Assembly (NCBI RefSeq): GCF_006210265.1
Contig: NZ_VCNC01000001.1
Span: 878,843 to 942,842, forward strand
Reading direction: 5' to 3'
Source of the DNA: Desulfovibrio sp. UCD-KL4C
Lineage (GTDB): Bacteria; Desulfobacterota; Desulfovibrionia; Desulfovibrionales; Desulfovibrionaceae
DNA: 64,000 nucleotides
The notes under the pieces are model-generated. The model did no database searches. It was not told the DNA's origin and worked only from the letters and a program-made list of their open reading frames with translations. Of this stretch, positions 16,575-27,631 are shown piece by piece. The position numbers and the translations under genes were made by a program. The first letter of the stretch is position 1. The number at the start of each line of letters is the position of its first letter.

Positions 16575-18650
16575 TTAATTGGTATTTAAATTTTCATATT
16601 CATCATCTGTTTGTAGTGGAAGAGAAACTGTAAAGATTGCACCTGATTCTGGATTGTTTTCAACTTCAATTTTCCCGCCGTGTCTGTTTACAATAATATC
16701 ATAGCAAATATTAAGTCCTTGCCCTGTACCCTGACCGACAGGTTTTGTAGTGAAGAATGGATCAAATATAAGATCCCTAATTTCTTCTGGAACACCGTCA
16801 CCTGTATCCGCTACAGAGGTTATAATAAATCCGTCTTTTACTATTGTAGAAATTTCAATTTTCCCCCAATTCTCTTCGTATTTTTTAGAAGATTCAATAG
16901 ATTGAATAGCATTAATAACTATATTTAAGAAAACTTGTTGTATTTCACTTACGTAGCATAATATCTGAGGAATATTCTGGGCAAGGTGTGTTTCTACAGT
17001 AGCCACTTCTTTGCATGAATTGTGTGTAATTGTAATGACTGCATCCAAAATTTTATTAATGTCTTCTAATGATTTTTCTTTATTGCCTGGATGAGAAAAA
17101 GACTTCATTGATTGGACTATTTTTGTAATGTATTCCATTCCATCTTGAGATTGGCTGATCGCAGAAGGAAGCTCCTCAAGTATGTATTTGATGTCCTCGT
17201 TAGTGAATGCTTCATGAAAGGCTGCTGTGGACTGTTCATCGGGAGAAGCTTCGGCTAAATTTTGGGCAGCATCAAGCACGTAACGAATGGAAGTTATTGA
17301 TGCTTCGATAAAACTTAAATTGTCACCAATATATTGAGTCGGTGTGTTGATTTCATGCGCCATACCAGCAGCCAGATGTCCTATAGAAGATAGGCGGCCT
17401 GCCTGTATTGTTTCCTGCTGACTTTTTAAAAGATCCGCCTGAATTTTTCTTAATTGCGTGATATCAATAACAGATCCAACGGCCCACCATGTATTATTCT
17501 TCTTTAATCTCCCTACGTGGACAAGTGTAGCAAGTTCCTTTCCATCTTTATGGAGCGCGGTCATTTCTTGCATATTTTCTATGACAAGGCCTTTCCCTGT
17601 TTTGTTAAATTCAGCTAAGCCTTTGTATGCTTTCTGCAGATGCTGCTCAGGTACAAGCAATGTATGTAGTTCTTTCCCAAGTAATTCTTCTTGTGTATAT
17701 CCAAATAGTGTCTGTGCTGCCGGATTAACAAATTGTATAGTGCCTTTGTCATCCATAAGGAATACTGCACTTTGCACTGAATCAGTGATAGCTCTTTGCA
17801 GGGCTTCACTTTGGAGTAAAGATTGCTGTGCCAGTACAAGCTGCCGTCTGTTTTCCATAAAAAGTTCAACGGAACGAGCCATGTCAGCTATTTCATCTTT
17901 CCCATATATCGGAACTGTTGTCGAAACAGGTAAGTTTACGGGATTACGTAGATGTTCACTTACTGTTTTTAAGCGTTGGATAATATATTTTCCAAAGAAG
18001 AAGTGTGACAGCAGCCATGCTAGGAATAAACAAGATATTAGTTGAACAAATACCCACTTGCTGTTGTTTTGTGTGACTCGAACAAGCTTTTTTATGTTGG
18101 AACGATAATCTCGCGCAGATGATTCAGAAATACTGTTAGCAATGGTCGATATGGTGTCAACCTGCTTAGGCATACTGCTTTGAAATTTCTTCAGTTTCTC
18201 TTTGTGTGAATTAGGTTGTTGTTTTTGTAATGCCCGTGCGCGTAGAGATGCGACTATATACGCTGAATTCCTTAAGAGTTGGCATGTCTGATGTAATTTC
18301 AAAATATCTGTATTATGATCAAGTCTGCCTAGCCTGGAAGTGAGCCTATCTAATTTAACAATATGGGGTATTAAGCGTTTATAAGAGTCTTCAACTTCAT
18401 GAACAGAATTCTTTAAAAGAATATTAGATTCAAGAGCAATCAGTGAGACTTGCTGAACCAATTGTTGGGAATCATGTAGCTGCTCCAATTGTTTTTCAGC
18501 AAGGATATGAGCCATAGAAGCCGATTCAAGCAAAGATAATATCGATGTCACTCCGCCAACTAGAATTAACAGAGACAGGCTTATGATTCCGACAAAGAAT
18601 TGTCGTTGCAGTGTTTTAGGAAAAAACAATCGTATATTTCCGAATTGCAT
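16575..18650 (-). CDS. Membrane sensor histidine kinase (HAMP, PAS, HATPase) paired with a sugar-type binding protein
   Basis: The 691 residues contain TM1 (about 18-40), a helical periplasmic domain, TM2 (about 205-225), HAMP, a PAS domain (AVFLMDDKGTIQFVNPA, then LGKELH), an H box (SIGHLAAGMAHEINTPTQY), an N box (NIVINAIQS) and G boxes (DTGDGVPEEI, GQGTGQGLNICYDI). There is no receiver domain. The start at 18650 lies 4 bases after the stop of the upstream binding-protein gene and is preceded by GGAAAAGG; longer in-frame starts would run into that gene. The tandem arrangement suggests that the binding protein presents a ligand to this kinase. No response regulator is adjacent, so the output is unknown. 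Confidence 0.88.
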   Translation of the reverse strand: MQFGNIRLFFPKTLQRQFFVGIISLSLLILVGGVTSILSLLESASMAHILAEKQLEQLHDSQQLVQQVSLIALESNILLKNSVHEVEDSYKRLIPHIVKLDRLTSRLGRLDHNTDILKLHQTCQLLRNSAYIVASLRARALQKQQPNSHKEKLKKFQSSMPKQVDTISTIANSISESSARDYRSNIKKLVRVTQNNSKWVFVQLISCLFLAWLLSHFFFGKYIIQRLKTVSEHLRNPVNLPVSTTVPIYGKDEIADMARSVELFMENRRQLVLAQQSLLQSEALQRAITDSVQSAVFLMDDKGTIQFVNPAAQTLFGYTQEELLGKELHTLLVPEQHLQKAYKGLAEFNKTGKGLVIENMQEMTALHKDGKELATLVHVGRLKKNNTWWAVGSVIDITQLRKIQADLLKSQQETIQAGRLSSIGHLAAGMAHEINTPTQYIGDNLSFIEASITSIRYVLDAAQNLAEASPDEQSTAAFHEAFTNEDIKYILEELPSAISQSQDGMEYITKIVQSMKSFSHPGNKEKSLEDINKILDAVITITHNSCKEVATVETHLAQNIPQILCYVSEIQQVFLNIVINAIQSIESSKKYEENWGKIEISTIVKDGFIITSVADTGDGVPEEIRDLIFDPFFTTKPVGQGTGQGLNICYDIIVNRHGGKIEVENNPESGAIFTVSLPLQTDDEYENLNTN

Positions 18651-18654
18651 TCTT

Positions 18655-19818
18655 TTACCTTTTCCAAATCTTTTTATAAGTATCCTTATAACCATTGTCT
18701 GGATCGAAAAGGAACTGTGCTCCTCCATCTGAAAGTGCATTCTCAGTAGTAACCAAATGTGGCGGGGCGATATATCCGGTCACATCCTCACCGCTCATAA
18801 GCCTGTTTAATTCGTCGACCATTTGCCAGCCTTGCATCTTTAAAGGTTCAGCAACCGTGTGGGTTTGGAAAGTTCCAGTTTGAATCCGCAAAAAAGCAGC
18901 ATTACTACCATCGCCAGCAGAGAGAAAATGTAAAGCGTCAGATTTTGAATCTTCCAGAATAAGTGCCGGTACAGCATAATCAAAGTAAATGTCGTTGATT
19001 GCGAGCCCGCATGTCCACTTGTCACCATATTTGGTCAGTAGAGTCTGCACAACTTCTGGAACAGTTTCTGCGCTGTTGGAAATTGCTACGTCTTTTACCT
19101 CTAGCAGTTCGCAATCAGAACAAGATCGTATAATGTCAGCCATAATATTTGCTTTTTCCATGGCAATAGCAAAGTTAGAATCAGTAAAAATAACGACACC
19201 GGATTTGTTCTTTGATGATGTGATTGCGGCCATTGCCGTAATTTTGGCGACTTCTTTCGGATCTGTAGAAATATTCATAACGATAGGGCCTTCATGTAGA
19301 TATCCTGCGACTGGCCCTACATGCCAGCCTACGACTGGTATTTTCTGAGTATACGCTTGTTGCAACTCAGTACTTACTGTGTTTGCATCTGCTCCAATCA
19401 GAGCAATTCCATTAGGATCACTTGCTAGGGCTTTTTTGAAAGCCGTTTTGCGCCCCTTCGGAGTTCCTTCTGCGTCATAAACTTTCACTTTCCATTTCAT
19501 AACAGAAGCAGCTTCCTGAACTCCCTGTGCTACATGGATGATGCCTCCATTTTTCAGGTCTTCGCAAATAATGGCTATACATTGATCATGTTTTCCAGCG
19601 GGTCCAGATAAAGGGCCATCCCACTTAGGTGAGGGGGAGCTAGCAGCTTTGACAATACTGAGCATCTCTTCATAATTCATATTTTTATTGTCATCTTGAG
19701 GGCTGATTGTTGGTTGTGCTGCCATTACCATTGTTACGCTGCTCATTAAAGTAAACAGGGTAACAAATACTACAAAAATACTCAGTGGATACGAACTCTT
19801 ACAATTGTTGTTAGCCAT
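18655..19818 (-). CDS. Periplasmic sugar-type (Peripla_BP_4-like) binding protein, probably a sensor subunit
   Basis: The 387 residues begin with an N-terminal signal sequence (SYPLSIFVVFVTLFTLMSS ... VMAAQ) and then a ribose/xylose-binding-protein-type fold: CIAIICEDLKNGG, a repeated ALIGADANTVSTELQQAY, IPVVGWHVGP and LAINDIYFDYAVPALILED. Such proteins bind sugars, autoinducer-2 or similar small ligands. The start at 19818 has GGAGAG 9 bases upstream. There are no ABC transporter genes around it; the next gene is a histidine kinase, so a sensing role is inferred (as for LuxP/LuxQ-like pairs). The ligand cannot be read from sequence. Confidence 0.82.
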   Translation of the reverse strand: MANNNCKSSYPLSIFVVFVTLFTLMSSVTMVMAAQPTISPQDDNKNMNYEEMLSIVKAASSPSPKWDGPLSGPAGKHDQCIAIICEDLKNGGIIHVAQGVQEAASVMKWKVKVYDAEGTPKGRKTAFKKALASDPNGIALIGADANTVSTELQQAYTQKIPVVGWHVGPVAGYLHEGPIVMNISTDPKEVAKITAMAAITSSKNKSGVVIFTDSNFAIAMEKANIMADIIRSCSDCELLEVKDVAISNSAETVPEVVQTLLTKYGDKWTCGLAINDIYFDYAVPALILEDSKSDALHFLSAGDGSNAAFLRIQTGTFQTHTVAEPLKMQGWQMVDELNRLMSGEDVTGYIAPPHLVTTENALSDGGAQFLFDPDNGYKDTYKKIWKR

Positions 19819-19921
19819 TTGTATCTCTCCATTTTGTAACAATAAGCAGCATGCTGATGTTGTAGGTCATATTATCTGTTAGACGTCGTTTCCCTTTATT
19901 TTGTCATAAGAACGCTTTAAT

Positions 19922-22411
19922 TTATTTTTTATGGTGAGTGAATTTGTTGAAAATAGGCTCATTTGCTATTTTGATGAACCCTTGATTGTGTTCAGCCTTA
20001 TTATCCATTATTCTGTAAGCTGACAGCTTAAAGATATCCTGCACAACCATCCAGACTAAGTTATATATCCAAACCCATAAAATGTGCATCCACGGTATTG
20101 CCGGAACTAGCCAACCCATGCCGCATATAACTGCTGCGAAAAGCTGAGTCCCGGTAATAGCCCAAAATAGTTTCGGTGCAGGATATGGGGATTTCCAAAA
20201 TGCTTTTTTAGTGCGGGTAACGAAAAGCATCAGATGGCCACCTGCAACAAGTTGCAGAAACAGCATAGTCTGGAGCTGTGCAACTGGATAATGGAATATG
20301 TCGCGTCCGAGCCAGAGCATTCCAAACGTTTCAATAACAGCCAGAAAACCTAGTAGGCTTGATATCCCTAAAACTCTGCCCATTTCCCAGCGTACCGGTT
20401 GCGGGTCAAGCCATGTGTTGTCGTAAGCAATGGTCATAATCGGAATGTCATCTAAGAGAGCAAGCATGATGATCATAACGGCTGTGAGCGGGTAGAAGTC
20501 AAAGACCAGCATAGCCAAAACCACGAAAGCCATAATGTCGATAGTCATGGCGATGCGGTAAATGGTGTAGCTCATCATTCTTTCAAAGATTCTGCGAGCT
20601 TCCTCAACAGCTTTAATGATAACGGATAGTCCTGGCTCGGTGAGAATCAAGTCCGCTGCAGCTCTGGCTGCGTCCGTTGCTCCTGAAACTGCAATCCCTG
20701 CATCAGCCTGTTTAAGAGCTGGTGCATCATTAACGCCGTCTCCAGTCATGGCGACGATGTGCCCACGTTCCTGCAAAGCTTTTACAATGGCATATTTATG
20801 CTCTGGGAAAACTCGTGCAAACCCGTCTGCTTTTTCAATTATTTCGGATTGAGTTGAAGTAAGGTGTGAAGGGTCGGCATTTTCACCAATCAATTCAGAA
20901 ACGGGGTGCATGTTGACTCCCATTCCAAGTTGAGCTGCGGTTTCTCTACCGATTGCAGTATCATCACCAGTGACCATTTTAACTTTGATTCCGTGTTTTC
21001 CCGCCTGCGCAATTGTTTCCTTTGAATCATCACGAGGAGGATCAAACAGAGACAGTATTCCCAAAAATTCCCATTTGCTGCCGTCAATTGATTTAGCAAC
21101 GCCAAGTGAGCGGAATCCTTTTCCCGCAAATTCGTTAATTGCTGTATCAGCTTTTTCGCGGTCTGGTCCTGTTACGTTTGCAAGATCTAAAATTACTTGC
21201 GGAGCCCCTTTGGTTACTTTGAACTGCGCATCGTCAGTTGAGACTGATCCTTCTGTTCTTTTACGTATGGGGTCAAACGGTGAAAAAGATGTTTGTTTAT
21301 ATCCATTGAAAATAGATTTGTCCGTGATTCCTTTTAAAACCGCAAGGTCGATGGCGTCTCCATTTTCTTCTTTTGATGCAAGGGCTGCCATGAATATTAA
21401 ATTTTCTTTGTCGGGCGCAGAAAAAACAATCGGCTCGCCAAGATCCAGCTCATTTTTGGTCAATGTTCCGGTTTTATCAGAGCAAAGGATATCGATGCCG
21501 GCCATTTCTTCAATGGCTTGTAATTTTGAGACAATAGCTTTTTTCTTGGAAAGTGAAAGTGCGCCGAGGGCCATTGTTACAGATAGTACTGCAGGCATTG
21601 CTACTGGAATTGAGGCTACCACCAGAATAAGTACGAATTGAATAAGTTTAATGAGTGGTTCGCCGCGCAAAAGTTCAGTTACAACTAAGATCATCGCTAA
21701 ACCTATGGCAACGAATATCAAAAAATCTCCGACCTTCATAACTGCTTTCTGGAAATGAGAAGCTGTTCCCGCATTTTCTACGAGCTTTGCAGTGCGTCCG
21801 AAAAAGGTTTCTGCGCCCGTTGCAGTTACCACTGCTTCCATTTCACCCTGCTTAGCAACAGATCCTGAGAACGCTTCATTTCCAGATTTTTTATTAACTG
21901 GAAGTGACTCACCGGTGAGTGCGGACTGATCAACACTTAGATATTCACCTTTTATCAGCACAACATCAGCGGGAATAACATCTCCTAATCTTATGCGGAC
22001 AATGTCACCCGGGACAAGGTTTTGCGCGTCAATCTCATTCCATGAACTGTCACGCAAAACTCGCGCTTTTAAAGCCATTTGATTCTTTAGTGCATCAAGA
22101 GCATTAGCGGCTTTGGCTTCTTCCCAAAATCCGATTGCGGCATTGAAAATTAGCAGGACCATTATGATTGAAAAATCTACCCAGTCCTGCACAATAAGAG
22201 ATAACAACGCGGCAGATTCAATCATCCACGGGATTGGCCCCCAGAAATAGCTGAAAAGTTGTTTCAACGGGCTGACGTTTTCAGATTTTAATGCGTTTTG
22301 ACCGTATTTATTGAGCCTGAGCTGTGCTTCTGTGGAATCTAATCCTTCATCATTACAATTTAGATCTTTATAAATTTGATCGATATCCTTTTTTTCTTCG
22401 TGCTTCCCCAT
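19922..22411 (-). CDS. P-type proton ATPase (P3A, plasma-membrane H+-ATPase type)
   Basis: The 829 residues contain the cation-ATPase N-terminal domain, the actuator TGES in DQSALTGESLPVN, ten or so membrane helices with the PVAMPAVL segment of P3A pumps, the phosphorylation site CSDKTGTLTKNE, KGAPQVIL, and the hinge MTGDGVNDAPALKQAD. The ALLDDIPIMTIAYDN stretch in M6 is typical of H+-ATPases of plants, fungi and some archaea and bacteria. It would export protons using ATP, perhaps for acid or salt stress. A GGAGAAAATC site precedes the ATG. The gene is monocistronic. Confidence 0.9.
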   Translation of the reverse strand: MGKHEEKKDIDQIYKDLNCNDEGLDSTEAQLRLNKYGQNALKSENVSPLKQLFSYFWGPIPWMIESAALLSLIVQDWVDFSIIMVLLIFNAAIGFWEEAKAANALDALKNQMALKARVLRDSSWNEIDAQNLVPGDIVRIRLGDVIPADVVLIKGEYLSVDQSALTGESLPVNKKSGNEAFSGSVAKQGEMEAVVTATGAETFFGRTAKLVENAGTASHFQKAVMKVGDFLIFVAIGLAMILVVTELLRGEPLIKLIQFVLILVVASIPVAMPAVLSVTMALGALSLSKKKAIVSKLQAIEEMAGIDILCSDKTGTLTKNELDLGEPIVFSAPDKENLIFMAALASKEENGDAIDLAVLKGITDKSIFNGYKQTSFSPFDPIRKRTEGSVSTDDAQFKVTKGAPQVILDLANVTGPDREKADTAINEFAGKGFRSLGVAKSIDGSKWEFLGILSLFDPPRDDSKETIAQAGKHGIKVKMVTGDDTAIGRETAAQLGMGVNMHPVSELIGENADPSHLTSTQSEIIEKADGFARVFPEHKYAIVKALQERGHIVAMTGDGVNDAPALKQADAGIAVSGATDAARAAADLILTEPGLSVIIKAVEEARRIFERMMSYTIYRIAMTIDIMAFVVLAMLVFDFYPLTAVMIIMLALLDDIPIMTIAYDNTWLDPQPVRWEMGRVLGISSLLGFLAVIETFGMLWLGRDIFHYPVAQLQTMLFLQLVAGGHLMLFVTRTKKAFWKSPYPAPKLFWAITGTQLFAAVICGMGWLVPAIPWMHILWVWIYNLVWMVVQDIFKLSAYRIMDNKAEHNQGFIKIANEPIFNKFTHHKK

Positions 22412-22506
22412 GATTTTCTCCCATATTTACAGTGTATCATAGAACAAACGTGGATACTTTTACTTATTCATAGCATGGTGAGAAGGGTGAGACAATCTAT
22501 AGATAT

Positions 22507-22546
22507 AAAAGCATCCGGTCTTAATATTAAGGCCGGATGCTTTTTA
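22507..22546 (-). terminator. Terminator downstream of chemoreceptor gene
   Basis: An 11-bp stem AAAGCATCCGG / CCGGATGCTTT with a 14-base loop. On the minus strand it is followed by TTTTATATC and lies 23 bases beyond the 22569 stop codon. Confidence 0.8.
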
Positions 22547-22568
22547 GTGTCATAGGCAGTAGTGCGTT

Positions 22569-24833
22569 CTAATTAATGTCTCTTAGTTGATCTATAAGGC
22601 GCTTAAGATCTGATGCAAGTCTCGCCAGTTCTGCAATAGCTTGATTGGCCTGTAACATTCCTTCTGCTGTTTCCGATGAAACAACTTTGATATCATCAAT
22701 TGCTCTATTGATGTCCTCACTTGCATTGGATTGTTCTTCAGAGGCCGTTGCAATGGAACGAACCTGATCAGACGTAGACTGAACCAGTTCAAGGATTTGT
22801 GAGAGAGAGTGCTTTGATTCGTTAGCGAATCCTGTTGCTTTATCTACAGCAGCGGCAGCCTCTTCAACACTTTCTGTGTTTTTAGATGCACCAGCTTGAA
22901 TACTGCTTATAGCTTCACCAACCTGTTTTGTTGCATCCATTGTTTTTTCTGCAAGTTTACGAACTTCATCGGCAACAACGGCAAATCCTCGTCCCGCTTC
23001 TCCGGCGCGGGCAGCTTCAATCGCTGCATTAAGTGCCAGCAGGTTGGTTTGGTCAGCAATGTCGGTAATAACGTTCATTACAGTTCCGATAGCTTCTGCC
23101 TGCGTACCTAGTTCATGCATATTCTTTTTAAGTGTTTCCGAATGAGCGTTAACAGCAAGGATAGAATCCACTGAATTATCAACTATGGCGGAGCCTGATT
23201 CTGCATTATGCCGTGTCTGTTCAGCACTGTCAGCGGCTTCTGCTGCGTTGCGGGCAACTTCCAGAACAGTAGCGTTCATCTCTTCCATTGCTACAGCAGT
23301 TTCAGAAATACGCTGTTGCTGGGTATCTGTTCCACGTGAGACTTCATCAACTTGAACCGATAATTCTTCTGATGCCGATGACAAATCATTCACCAGTTCT
23401 TCAAGCATATCTGCAGCTTCGAGTAATCCTTCGGCTTTTGCGTGTTCTGCCGCAGCTTTTGCTTTTTCCGCTTCAGCCTCTGCTTCTTGGGCCTTCAATG
23501 TTTCTTCTTTGCTTTGCTCACTGAGTAGATTTGCTTCATTTATTTTTTCTTTAAGGCTGACTATCATTTTTTCCAGAGATTCTTTAAGAACAGCCATTTC
23601 GCCTGAGAATTTGCCTGTTAAAAGTGAGTCTAAATCGCCAGCAACAATTTTATTGGAAAAATCAACAAGGGCATTCAACGGATTATTGAGTCCTTTGCGG
23701 ATAAGATAAATACAAATAGCAGTGGCAAGGATTATAAATAATAGAGCATAGGAAGCTGAATGAAGCACTATTGAATGAATTGTTGTATCAAAGTGTTCTT
23801 TTTGTTTTAGTACTGAAGTGTCGATATTATCGACATAAACACCCATCCCGATAATCCAGTCCCATGGTCCAAACTTCTTGACATATGAAAGTTTTGGAGC
23901 ATCTTTTCCTGTGCCGGGTTTGCTCCACCAGTAGGAGACAAAACCTGCTCCGTTATTTTTCTGAACAGTTTTAACCATTTCAACAAACAGTTTTTTCCCA
24001 TTGGCATCCGCAACACCTGAAATGTCTTTGCCGTTTAAAGCCGGTTTTAAGGGATGCATAATCATTTTAGGACCGGAGTCGTTTATCCAGAAATATTTTT
24101 CAGTTCCAAGTTTCATTTTTGCAATTTGGGCAAGAGCTTCTTTTTTCATTTGAGCTGTAATGTCTTCAACCCATGCACCCGTTCCTATAATCCAACCCAA
24201 TTTGGGAATAAGTTTAAAATAAGCAATTTTGAGTTTAGTATCTTTTTCACCAGGGCGGGCCCAGTTATAAGCGAGGGTTCCTGCTCCTTTTGTTTTGGCA
24301 ATTTTGGTCATATCCCTTGTAATGTAGACCCCATTAGAATCTTTCACTCCTGCCATATTCTTTCCGTGAAGAGCCTTATTGGGGTGGATGATCATAATAT
24401 TATTTAGATCATTGGCATATATATAGTTGTCCTTATCGTATTTCACTGAACCGATAAGATTTTTGATACGATCTTCAATTTCTTCTTTGGGTAAAATTCC
24501 ATCGAACTTATTATATAATGCATCAGCTTGTGCCGCAACGGTATCGATAATTTTTTTAAGAGATTCTGTTTCCTGAACTTTTAATGCTTCAATATCTTGT
24601 GATCGTTTATAGTATGAATCTATTACGCTGTATGCCAATTCAACGTAATCTTTGAGTTTTTCTTTTTCTGTATTTTCAATTTCAATTCGGTATTCATTCG
24701 AGCGTTTAGTAATAAAAAGTTCTAAATCATAGTTAAAGAATGAAGAAATAAATGCCCCTTCAATTAGTAATGCTACCACAATGAGAATTGTAAATTTTAC
24801 AGCTACAGATTGCAGAGGTGAGATCTTTTTCAT
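22569..24833 (-). CDS. Methyl-accepting chemotaxis protein with two single-Cache domains
   Basis: The 754 residues show TM1 (about 12-33), a large periplasmic region containing two related Cache_2 units (each with IYAND/FWIND ... MIMHP ... LNGKDISGV ... [13 protein letters not shown] or [14 protein letters not shown]), TM2 (about 352-372), HAMP, a coiled coil rich in E, A and K, and the MCP signalling domain with the conserved hairpin tip ([19 protein letters not shown]). Cache_2 domains often sense organic acids. An AGGAG site precedes the ATG. Kinase CheA and the other Che proteins are not in the window. Confidence 0.93.
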   Translation of the reverse strand: MKKISPLQSVAVKFTILIVVALLIEGAFISSFFNYDLELFITKRSNEYRIEIENTEKEKLKDYVELAYSVIDSYYKRSQDIEALKVQETESLKKIIDTVAAQADALYNKFDGILPKEEIEDRIKNLIGSVKYDKDNYIYANDLNNIMIIHPNKALHGKNMAGVKDSNGVYITRDMTKIAKTKGAGTLAYNWARPGEKDTKLKIAYFKLIPKLGWIIGTGAWVEDITAQMKKEALAQIAKMKLGTEKYFWINDSGPKMIMHPLKPALNGKDISGVADANGKKLFVEMVKTVQKNNGAGFVSYWWSKPGTGKDAPKLSYVKKFGPWDWIIGMGVYVDNIDTSVLKQKEHFDTTIHSIVLHSASYALLFIILATAICIYLIRKGLNNPLNALVDFSNKIVAGDLDSLLTGKFSGEMAVLKESLEKMIVSLKEKINEANLLSEQSKEETLKAQEAEAEAEKAKAAAEHAKAEGLLEAADMLEELVNDLSSASEELSVQVDEVSRGTDTQQQRISETAVAMEEMNATVLEVARNAAEAADSAEQTRHNAESGSAIVDNSVDSILAVNAHSETLKKNMHELGTQAEAIGTVMNVITDIADQTNLLALNAAIEAARAGEAGRGFAVVADEVRKLAEKTMDATKQVGEAISSIQAGASKNTESVEEAAAAVDKATGFANESKHSLSQILELVQSTSDQVRSIATASEEQSNASEDINRAIDDIKVVSSETAEGMLQANQAIAELARLASDLKRLIDQLRDIN

Positions 24834-25030
24834 TATTTCTCCTGATTAATATAGAACATCAATATTGGATCATTGGCGATTTTATCATGCTAAATTTAAT
24901 TGCTTGCTAAATTTAAAATACAAATATTTGGTATTAATCATATTATATTAAAAAAAATATGTCACTATTAAATTTTTTTTTGGCATGTGACGGTATTATA
25001 ATTTGTCCATCAATTTTTTGCGAGTTATAA

Positions 25031-25068
25031 AAAAATGGGCGAACTTCATTAGAAGTTCGCCCATTTAC
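25031..25068 (-). terminator. Terminator downstream of second chemoreceptor gene
   Basis: A perfect 15-bp stem (AAATGGGCGAACTTC / GAAGTTCGCCCATTT) with a 4-base loop lies just after the 25088 stop codon on the minus strand and is followed there by TTTTATAAC. Confidence 0.85.
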
Positions 25069-25087
25069 TGTTAGATGGAGTAATAAA

Positions 25088-27496
25088 CTATGACTGCATA
25101 TTTCTAATAAGTTCTTTAATCTGTGAGGCCAGTTCGGCGACCTCTGCAATAGCTCCTGCTGATTGTTCGGTAGCCTGAGCAGACTCAGCTGATATCTGAT
25201 TGATCTCGTCAGTTGCTCTGTTGATTTCTTCACTTGTTGCGGATTGTTGTTCCGCGGCAGTTGCTATGCCGTGAATCTGGTCAGCGGACGTTTCAACCAT
25301 ATTTACTATTTCATCTAAAGCTTTGCCTGATCTGGCAACAAGATCGGTTGATTCAACTATAGATTCAACAGAAGTATCTGTTGCAGCGATATTTTTACGA
25401 GTACTGTCTTGGATGGATGAAATTGCCTCTCCGACCTGTTTTGTGGCGTCCATGGTTTTTTCCGCAAGCTTACGGACTTCATCCGCAACAACTGCAAATC
25501 CACGTCCTGCTTCACCTGCTCTGGCAGCTTCAATTGCAGCGTTAAGTGCCAGTAAGTTAGTCTGGTCTGCAATGTCGGTAATAACATTTATTACAGAGCC
25601 GATAGATTCGGTCTGAAGTCCAAGCTGTTCCATACTGGCTCTCAGTTCTTCAGAATTTGTCTCAAGAGCTTTTATAGAGCTAACTACTTGGCCGACTAGT
25701 TTTTGTCCTTCAAGTGCCTTTTCTTTTGTTTCTCTTGCATTTTCAGAAGCTTCACCTGCATTGCGTGCAACTTCAAGAACTGTTGAGTTCATTTCTTCCA
25801 TAGCGGTTGCCGTTTCGCTTGCTCTTTCCTGCTGAGTTTCTGCTCCTCGGCGTGATTGTTCAACCTGTGCGGACAGTTCGTCTGCTGCAGATGAAAGTTG
25901 ATCTGAAATGTCATCAGCTTCGGATGCAGTTTCCGCAATTTTTTCACTCTGAGCTGTAATGGCCTGTTCGTTTTCTTTGATGGTAGTCACATCATTCATA
26001 ATCATGAATGCACCAATAAGTTTATTATCAAGGTCATGTAGCGGCGCAATGTCTATTACTGCAAAGAATGTCTTACCGTTTTTATTTTCCGCGGATATTT
26101 CGATATTTGTCAGGTTTTGGTTAGTTCGAATGCACTCAGTTATGTTTTCAGTAATAGTAGAATGATTGAGCAATTGACGAATGGATGTTCCTATATAATC
26201 GTCTTGTGTTCCTGAACAGCCGAATTTATCAAGCAAGTGCTTGTTAGTGAAAGTGATATTTTCTTCAAGGTCTACGACAACACACGGAAGAGTTAAGCCG
26301 TTTAACAGGCCACTTGAAAAACCTAGTTTATGTTTGAGTTCTAAAACCATGTTTTTAACCGAAACAATCGTTTCGCCTACGACATCGTTAACTTCATATT
26401 CTAGATCTGAGTCGTAATTTCCTTGTGATACTTTTGCAGTAAATTTTGAAAGGCTGTGCAGAGGTTGTGTCGTATATTTAATAAGAAGCATTAGAATAAT
26501 AACTGAGACGATAAGAGCGATGACTGCAATGATGATATTGGTAATGAAAATATCTTTATCTACCCCGTGAGTCATATCTTCTTTATTCATTATGAATGCA
26601 AAAGACCATTTCCACGGTTTAAAGAAAGTTATGAATGCAACTCTTTCTTTTCCGCCTTCATTATAACTGACAAATCCATCAGTGGTTTGTTCAAATTTAT
26701 TCCAGTAAGGCTTTTCAGATAAGTTCTTATCCTTCATTGTTGGATGGAGAAGGATCTTACCTTTTTTATTGAAAATGGTTGCGTATCCTTTGCCGCCTAC
26801 ATTGGCAGTGCTTACTGAACTTTCGAATGCAGGAGTTATAATTTTGCGTCCTACAAAGATTACGCTGACAACTTTTCCTCTAAGACTTTGTAAAGGTTTA
26901 TAAGCTGTTATGTACCATCCGTTAACTACGTATGCCATTCCATAATATGTTTTACCTGCCATTACTGATTTATAAACAGGACTGCTGGAAGGTATATATG
27001 TTCCTGTTGCCCTATTTCCATCAGTTTTTAAAACATTAGTGGAAACTCTTAAAAGTTTATTAGGTAGGACTTGAAAAACTGTAGCCGTTCCACCTACTGT
27101 TTTTTGCAAGTCATCAACTATATCAAATGACCCGTTCATAACTATTCCACCAAACTCCAAAGATGGGATAGTTACGTTTTCACTTTGCTTTGTTACTTGG
27201 TTCGTAATGGTGACAGTAAGAGGTGCACGTTTATTCAGCTTTGGAAACCCTAAAGAAAATATCCTTTTATCCATAATGTCGATGTCGGCTTTGACTTTAT
27301 CAAGAATGATATCATTTTGCATTTCCATGAGAGAGTGTACTCCCTCTGCAATAGATGTCATGGATGTTTTGCCTAACATATTCAAAGATGTTTGCACTTT
27401 GTACAGATTGATCACTGTCATGGATATGATGGTTGCCATAACTATTGCAACAGCTCCAAGCATCAGTTTTGCTTGAAAAGATAACTTCTTAAACAT
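25088..27496 (-). CDS. Methyl-accepting chemotaxis protein (Cache_3/Cache_2-type sensor, HAMP, PAS, MCP signal)
   Basis: The 802 residues show TM1 (about 11-32), a periplasmic Cache region of the Cache_3-Cache_2 kind ([66 protein letters not shown]), TM2 (about 308-328), HAMP, a PAS domain ([24 protein letters not shown]) and the MCP signalling domain with the same tip as its neighbour. The extra PAS suggests a second, cytoplasmic input such as redox or a flavin or heme cofactor; this is inferred. CAGGAG precedes the ATG. It is transcribed separately from the downstream receptor, given the terminator between them. Confidence 0.92.
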   Translation of the reverse strand: MFKKLSFQAKLMLGAVAIVMATIISMTVINLYKVQTSLNMLGKTSMTSIAEGVHSLMEMQNDIILDKVKADIDIMDKRIFSLGFPKLNKRAPLTVTITNQVTKQSENVTIPSLEFGGIVMNGSFDIVDDLQKTVGGTATVFQVLPNKLLRVSTNVLKTDGNRATGTYIPSSSPVYKSVMAGKTYYGMAYVVNGWYITAYKPLQSLRGKVVSVIFVGRKIITPAFESSVSTANVGGKGYATIFNKKGKILLHPTMKDKNLSEKPYWNKFEQTTDGFVSYNEGGKERVAFITFFKPWKWSFAFIMNKEDMTHGVDKDIFITNIIIAVIALIVSVIILMLLIKYTTQPLHSLSKFTAKVSQGNYDSDLEYEVNDVVGETIVSVKNMVLELKHKLGFSSGLLNGLTLPCVVVDLEENITFTNKHLLDKFGCSGTQDDYIGTSIRQLLNHSTITENITECIRTNQNLTNIEISAENKNGKTFFAVIDIAPLHDLDNKLIGAFMIMNDVTTIKENEQAITAQSEKIAETASEADDISDQLSSAADELSAQVEQSRRGAETQQERASETATAMEEMNSTVLEVARNAGEASENARETKEKALEGQKLVGQVVSSIKALETNSEELRASMEQLGLQTESIGSVINVITDIADQTNLLALNAAIEAARAGEAGRGFAVVADEVRKLAEKTMDATKQVGEAISSIQDSTRKNIAATDTSVESIVESTDLVARSGKALDEIVNMVETSADQIHGIATAAEQQSATSEEINRATDEINQISAESAQATEQSAGAIAEVAELASQIKELIRNMQS

Positions 27497-27631
27497 GCAT
27501 TACTCCTGAACCAAAGTTAAAAGAAATATGAGTTGTCTTAATTGTAAATAATATTTTAAAATATCAATGAGATTATGAATTTAATTCATATTTTTACAAG
27601 AAAAGAATGCAAAGTAAACGTTTTGGTTCAT

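Noticed and set aside
17458-18045. Plus-strand frame of 195 codons
   Set aside because: Antisense to the histidine kinase gene (PAS and HAMP region), with a Ser- and Cys-rich non-protein-like composition.
20970-21641. Plus-strand frame of 223 codons
   Set aside because: Antisense shadow of the P-type ATPase gene, which is supported by all its motifs; no ribosome-binding site.
22900-25600. Near-identical protein segments in the two chemoreceptors, as a possible recent duplication or recombination site
   Set aside because: The shared tip is the universally conserved MCP hairpin. The DNA differs at many synonymous positions, so it is old conservation and not a recent copy.
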